Positions 40,818 to 42,519 of a stretch of 42,519 nucleotides of DNA are shown here, piece by piece. How positions within the stretch are numbered: position 1 is the stretch's first letter; each line of letters begins with the position of its first letter. The stretch spans positions 1 through 42,519 of the IMG/VR virus record IMGVR_UViG_3300020478_000017; one strand, written 5' to 3'. The translations under genes and the position numbers were made by a program. The stretch is from a virus. Below the pieces are notes generated by a model. It searched no databases and was not told the DNA's origin. It saw only the letters and a list, made by a program, of their open reading frames with translations.

Positions 40818-40852
40818 CACTCCATTCTTAGGGTGTTATTATTAATAATAAC
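40814..40852 (+). promoter_or_regulatory. Extended -10 promoter with 18-bp palindrome
   Basis: TTGACA at 40814-40819, a 17-base spacer, TGT and TATTAT at 40837-40842. A perfect 18-base palindrome, GTTATTATTAATAATAAC, covers 40835-40852, including the -10 box, and could be an operator. The promoter serves the small-gene cluster from 40866. Confidence 0.65.
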
Positions 40853-40865
40853 CAAGGAGGTAGAA

Positions 40866-41060
40866 ATGGTTTTTCATGGCGATTACGAAATAGAGTTTGA
40901 AATCTATAAAACCAATCAAGGTACCATCCTCTCAGAATTATTGGGCCACATGGTGGGACTTACGGCAGAAGATGCGCGTGAACGATGGCTTGAGCAACAC
41001 AGCTCTGCGATCCCCTGTGAGGATGAGCAAATTGTTGCGGTGGTGCCTGTATTAACATGA
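40866..41060 (+). CDS. Small hypothetical protein
   Basis: The 64-residue protein is taken from ATG 40866, with an ideal AAGGAGG site and its own promoter. The earlier in-frame ATG lies over the palindrome. The sequence looks alpha/beta (EIEFEIYKTNQGTIL, EDARERWLEQH, IVAVVPVL). It overlaps the next gene by 4 bases. No family is recognised. Confidence 0.55.
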   Translation: MVFHGDYEIEFEIYKTNQGTILSELLGHMVGLTAEDARERWLEQHSSAIPCEDEQIVAVVPVLT

Positions 41061-41269
41061 GGATTGAAGTAGGAGATTTAGTGAGAATCCGAGGACGCGA
41101 TTGGCTCGGACGCCCGTTGGCGCTTGTTACTGAAGTTCGTCGCCTGGTTCACGACCAAAGTGGCGAGGGCTACACGGCTGTGAGTGCTGTTTCCGGGGGA
41201 GAAATCTTCACGTTCTCAGAGAAAGACTTTGAGCTTATCCGAAAAGGGCGCCCAAATGAAAATGAATAG
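41057..41269 (+). CDS. Small SH3-like protein (putative)
   Basis: The 70-residue protein is strand-rich, IEVGDLVRIRGRDWLGRPLALVTEV in two blocks, followed by YTAVSAVSGGEIFTFSEKDFELI. The VGDLVxI opening and final EKDFELI strand are typical of small SH3/KOW folds. It shares its N-terminal pattern with 31348, 42015 and 42443. It overlaps both neighbours. Confidence 0.5.
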   Translation: MRIEVGDLVRIRGRDWLGRPLALVTEVRRLVHDQSGEGYTAVSAVSGGEIFTFSEKDFELIRKGRPNENE

Positions 41270-41486
41270 GCTGGTGTGGTTTAGTTTGCTGTTGGTGGGC
41301 TGCGCGCATATCTCGCCTCCCACTGTGACGGGAGAGTGCCCACATGATCGTCCGGTGAAAGGAAATGCCACCTCCAACATTTACCATACACCGAAGAGCC
41401 TCTATTACGAGCAGACTTCTGCGGAGATTTGTTTTGACTCAGCACAGACAGCCCGCAAGCACGGATTTATTCCCCCAAAAAGATGA
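41256..41486 (+). CDS. Sunset-domain-like lipoprotein
   Basis: The 76-residue protein starts at ATG 41256 with AAAAGGG upstream and overlaps the previous gene by 14 bases. A signal with lipobox LVGC near 16 (next residue Ala) is followed by a domain with VKGNATSNIYHTPKSLYYEQT and CFDSAQTARKHGFIPPKR. The VKGN...IYH...YY...T...CF...A...GF.PxKR pattern matches the sunset domain found C-terminal in some secreted nucleases. No nuclease is present here. It may act as a binding module on the cell surface. Confidence 0.65.
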   Translation: MKMNRLVWFSLLLVGCAHISPPTVTGECPHDRPVKGNATSNIYHTPKSLYYEQTSAEICFDSAQTARKHGFIPPKR

Positions 41487-41493
41487 TTTTTTC

Positions 41494-41522
41494 TTGACAT
41501 AGTCGTGACATCTTGCTACACT
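41494..41522 (+). promoter_or_regulatory. Extended -10 promoter
   Basis: TTGACA at 41494-41499, a 17-base spacer, TGC and TACACT at 41517-41522. It lies directly after the lipoprotein stop and serves the gene at 41545. Confidence 0.65.
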
Positions 41523-41544
41523 AAGAGAATAGGAGGCTATGTTT

Positions 41545-42015
41545 ATGGATAGTCAGAAAACCAACGAATTGTATGAAAGGTTTCCTCATTTGTACCGCGA
41601 GAGATCGGCTCCACTGGAGAGTTCGGGGATGCCTTGGGGATTTCAATGTGAAACAGGATGGTATAAAATAATTTACGAAATGTCAAAAAAGATCGCAAAG
41701 ATATCGACAGAGGGAGAACACGCACCGGCAATTTCGCTGGTTTCGAGACACGAAGACGGGACGCTATATGTTGCAGTCCGTAACATCACACCCCCGATTG
41801 CCGATATCGTTATGAGTGCTACAGAACAGTCGCGTTTAACGTGCGAGTTTTGTGGCTACACTCCGGCATTCCTCAGAGAGGGGAAGGGCCCTCACGAGGG
41901 ACGTATCGCCTGTGGACGTTGTGTGCGCAAGGCGACGGGTACCCAGTCCCCCAAGACACGAAAACCCAAGAGAAAGCCACGTAGGGCGCCTGACACGATT
42001 GTGGTGAAAAGGTGA
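41545..42015 (+). CDS. Zinc-finger-like phage protein
   Basis: The 156-residue protein is taken from ATG 41545, where GGAGG is 8 bases upstream; ATG 41539 is only 2 bases from it. A MPWGFQCETGWYKIIYEMSKKI segment (two blocks) near 28-48 is typical of a phage family I recall without function. C-x2-C near 99 (CEFCGY) and C-x2-C near 124 (CGRC) give a four-Cys zinc site. The C-terminus is basic (KTRKPKRKPRRAPD) and may bind nucleic acid. Confidence 0.6.
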   Translation: MDSQKTNELYERFPHLYRERSAPLESSGMPWGFQCETGWYKIIYEMSKKIAKISTEGEHAPAISLVSRHEDGTLYVAVRNITPPIADIVMSATEQSRLTCEFCGYTPAFLREGKGPHEGRIACGRCVRKATGTQSPKTRKPKRKPRRAPDTIVVKR

Positions 42016-42251
42016 TGGATACTTTGGTTGTAGGCGATTTAGTTCGCGATAAATTGAACAAGGATGATGGATCTTACGGTATAGGAGTGATAGTGGGCCT
42101 TCGAGATGCCCCCGATCCCCCTTATTATACGTTGGAGGAAGATTATCCAAAGTATGCTGATGATGGGATGCCGGGGAAACGGTATGATGTTTATTTTACA
42201 AGATTTGAAAGAACAATAACATTTCATGGAGATTACCTTGAAAAAGTTTGA
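42015..42251 (+). CDS. Small SH3-like protein (putative)
   Basis: The 78-residue protein starts on a TGATG overlap with the previous stop. It is strand-rich with VGDLVRDKLNKDDGSYGIGVIVGLR (two blocks) and a Tyr-rich end (KRYDVYFTRFERTITFHGDYL). It is probably a relative of the other GDLV proteins. Its end overlaps the next gene by 26 bases. Confidence 0.5.
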   Translation: MDTLVVGDLVRDKLNKDDGSYGIGVIVGLRDAPDPPYYTLEEDYPKYADDGMPGKRYDVYFTRFERTITFHGDYLEKV

Positions 42252-42456
42252 TATGGACGCTTATATTAAGCGAAGAATAAGAGAGCTACGGGGAGAGAAG
42301 ATGTACACATCTCAGCCTGGCGACGAAGTAGGTCGCTACATTGAGCGCCGCCTTCGGGAATTGCGTGATTGTCAGGATAATGGATCTACCCTTGACAAAA
42401 GCATCCTGGGGTGCTACACTGTAGGTACGATGGGAGATGACGATGGCGAGAGCTAG
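42226..42456 (+). CDS. Small charged repeat protein
   Basis: The 76-residue protein has two copies of a helix motif, YIKRRIRELRGEK and RYIERRLRELRDC, about 24 residues apart. Start is uncertain: ATG 42226 or ATG 42253, neither with a strong ribosome site. Its 3' part contains a promoter and the start of the next gene. No family is recognised. Confidence 0.4.
   Translation: MEITLKKFDMDAYIKRRIRELRGEKMYTSQPGDEVGRYIERRLRELRDCQDNGSTLDKSILGCYTVGTMGDDDGES
42392..42420 (+). promoter_or_regulatory. Extended -10 promoter
   Basis: TTGACA at 42392-42397, a 17-base spacer, TGC and TACACT at 42415-42420. It lies inside the preceding gene and feeds the gene at 42443. Confidence 0.65.
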
Positions 42457-42519
42457 ATACATTCCGGGCGCTTTAGTAGAGGCCCGAAACTCAAAATATG
42501 GAAAGGGGTTCGGGATTAT
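42443..42519 (+). CDS. Small SH3-like protein, 3' end outside window
   Basis: ATG 42443 has GGGAG 6 bases upstream and a promoter just before. The 25 visible residues, IPGALVEARNSKYGKGFGI after MARARY, resemble the opening of small phage proteins with an SH3-like barrel. The frame is open to the window end. Confidence 0.5.
   Translation, partial: MARARYIPGALVEARNSKYGKGFGI

Noticed and set aside
1-42519. tRNA, CRISPR, integrase or insertion sequence
   Set aside because: None was seen. Intergenic gaps are too short for tRNA clusters, and no regular spaced repeats or transposase motifs appear.

Overview
The window is a dense, one-directional stretch of a large tailed-phage genome. Every convincing gene is on the + strand, gaps are short, and many stop and start codons overlap. 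The replication set is T4-like: a gp32-type single-strand binding protein, a UvsX/RecA recombinase, a 5'-3' exonuclease and a gp41/DnaB helicase. It is combined with a full-length bacterial-type DnaE polymerase, and with a very small family A polymerase. A gram-negative host is likely: four small-signal lipoproteins are present, and none has Asp after the lipobox Cys. Acidic DDDDS-type linkers in two of them resemble surface lipoproteins of Myxococcota and related Deltaproteobacteria. That host hint is an inference from low-complexity sequence, not proof.

Layout. Positions 1-3968 hold two virion-type genes, the first cut by the window edge. Positions 3978-15516 hold the DNA metabolism block: small PolA, MazG-like hydrolase, a tubulin/FtsZ-like protein, SSB, histone H1-like protein, Smr protein, recombinase, exonuclease, helicase and B12-dependent ribonucleotide reductase NrdJ. 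Positions 15528-19314 mix an alpha/beta-hydrolase lipoprotein, a GroES-like co-chaperonin, small virion-leader proteins and a nucleotidyltransferase-like protein. Positions 19311-25277 hold DnaE, dUTPase, an IMP dehydrogenase and a sigma region 4-like protein. Positions 25319-32783 hold an acidic core or scaffold candidate, a ClpP-like protease, a large virion candidate, GroEL, a cupin and Hsp20. Positions 32806-40817 hold large virion-leader proteins, a serine-protease lipoprotein, a von Willebrand A lipoprotein, a phosphomannomutase-like enzyme and a Nudix hydrolase. The rest is a run of small genes, each with its own promoter or translationally coupled.

Regulation. Eleven host-type promoters (TTGACA, 16-17 bp spacer, TATAAT-like box, six with TGn before the -10) drive early and metabolic genes, several from inside the preceding gene. 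A different element, ACTAWTTA, sits just upstream of ten genes. Those ten are the virion-type genes and the genes whose products start with a capsid-targeting-like leader (MKLIMExWRxF or related, followed by an acidic LxE site). I read it as a candidate late promoter. The 80-residue sigma region 4-like protein at 25035 is a candidate factor for it.

How it fits together. The phage carries its own nucleotide supply (NrdJ, dUTPase, IMPDH, MazG-like), replisome parts and folding system (GroEL, GroES-like, Hsp20, ClpP-like). It also has a group of probably packaged proteins and a set of host-envelope lipoproteins. No tRNA, CRISPR array, transposon or integrase was seen.
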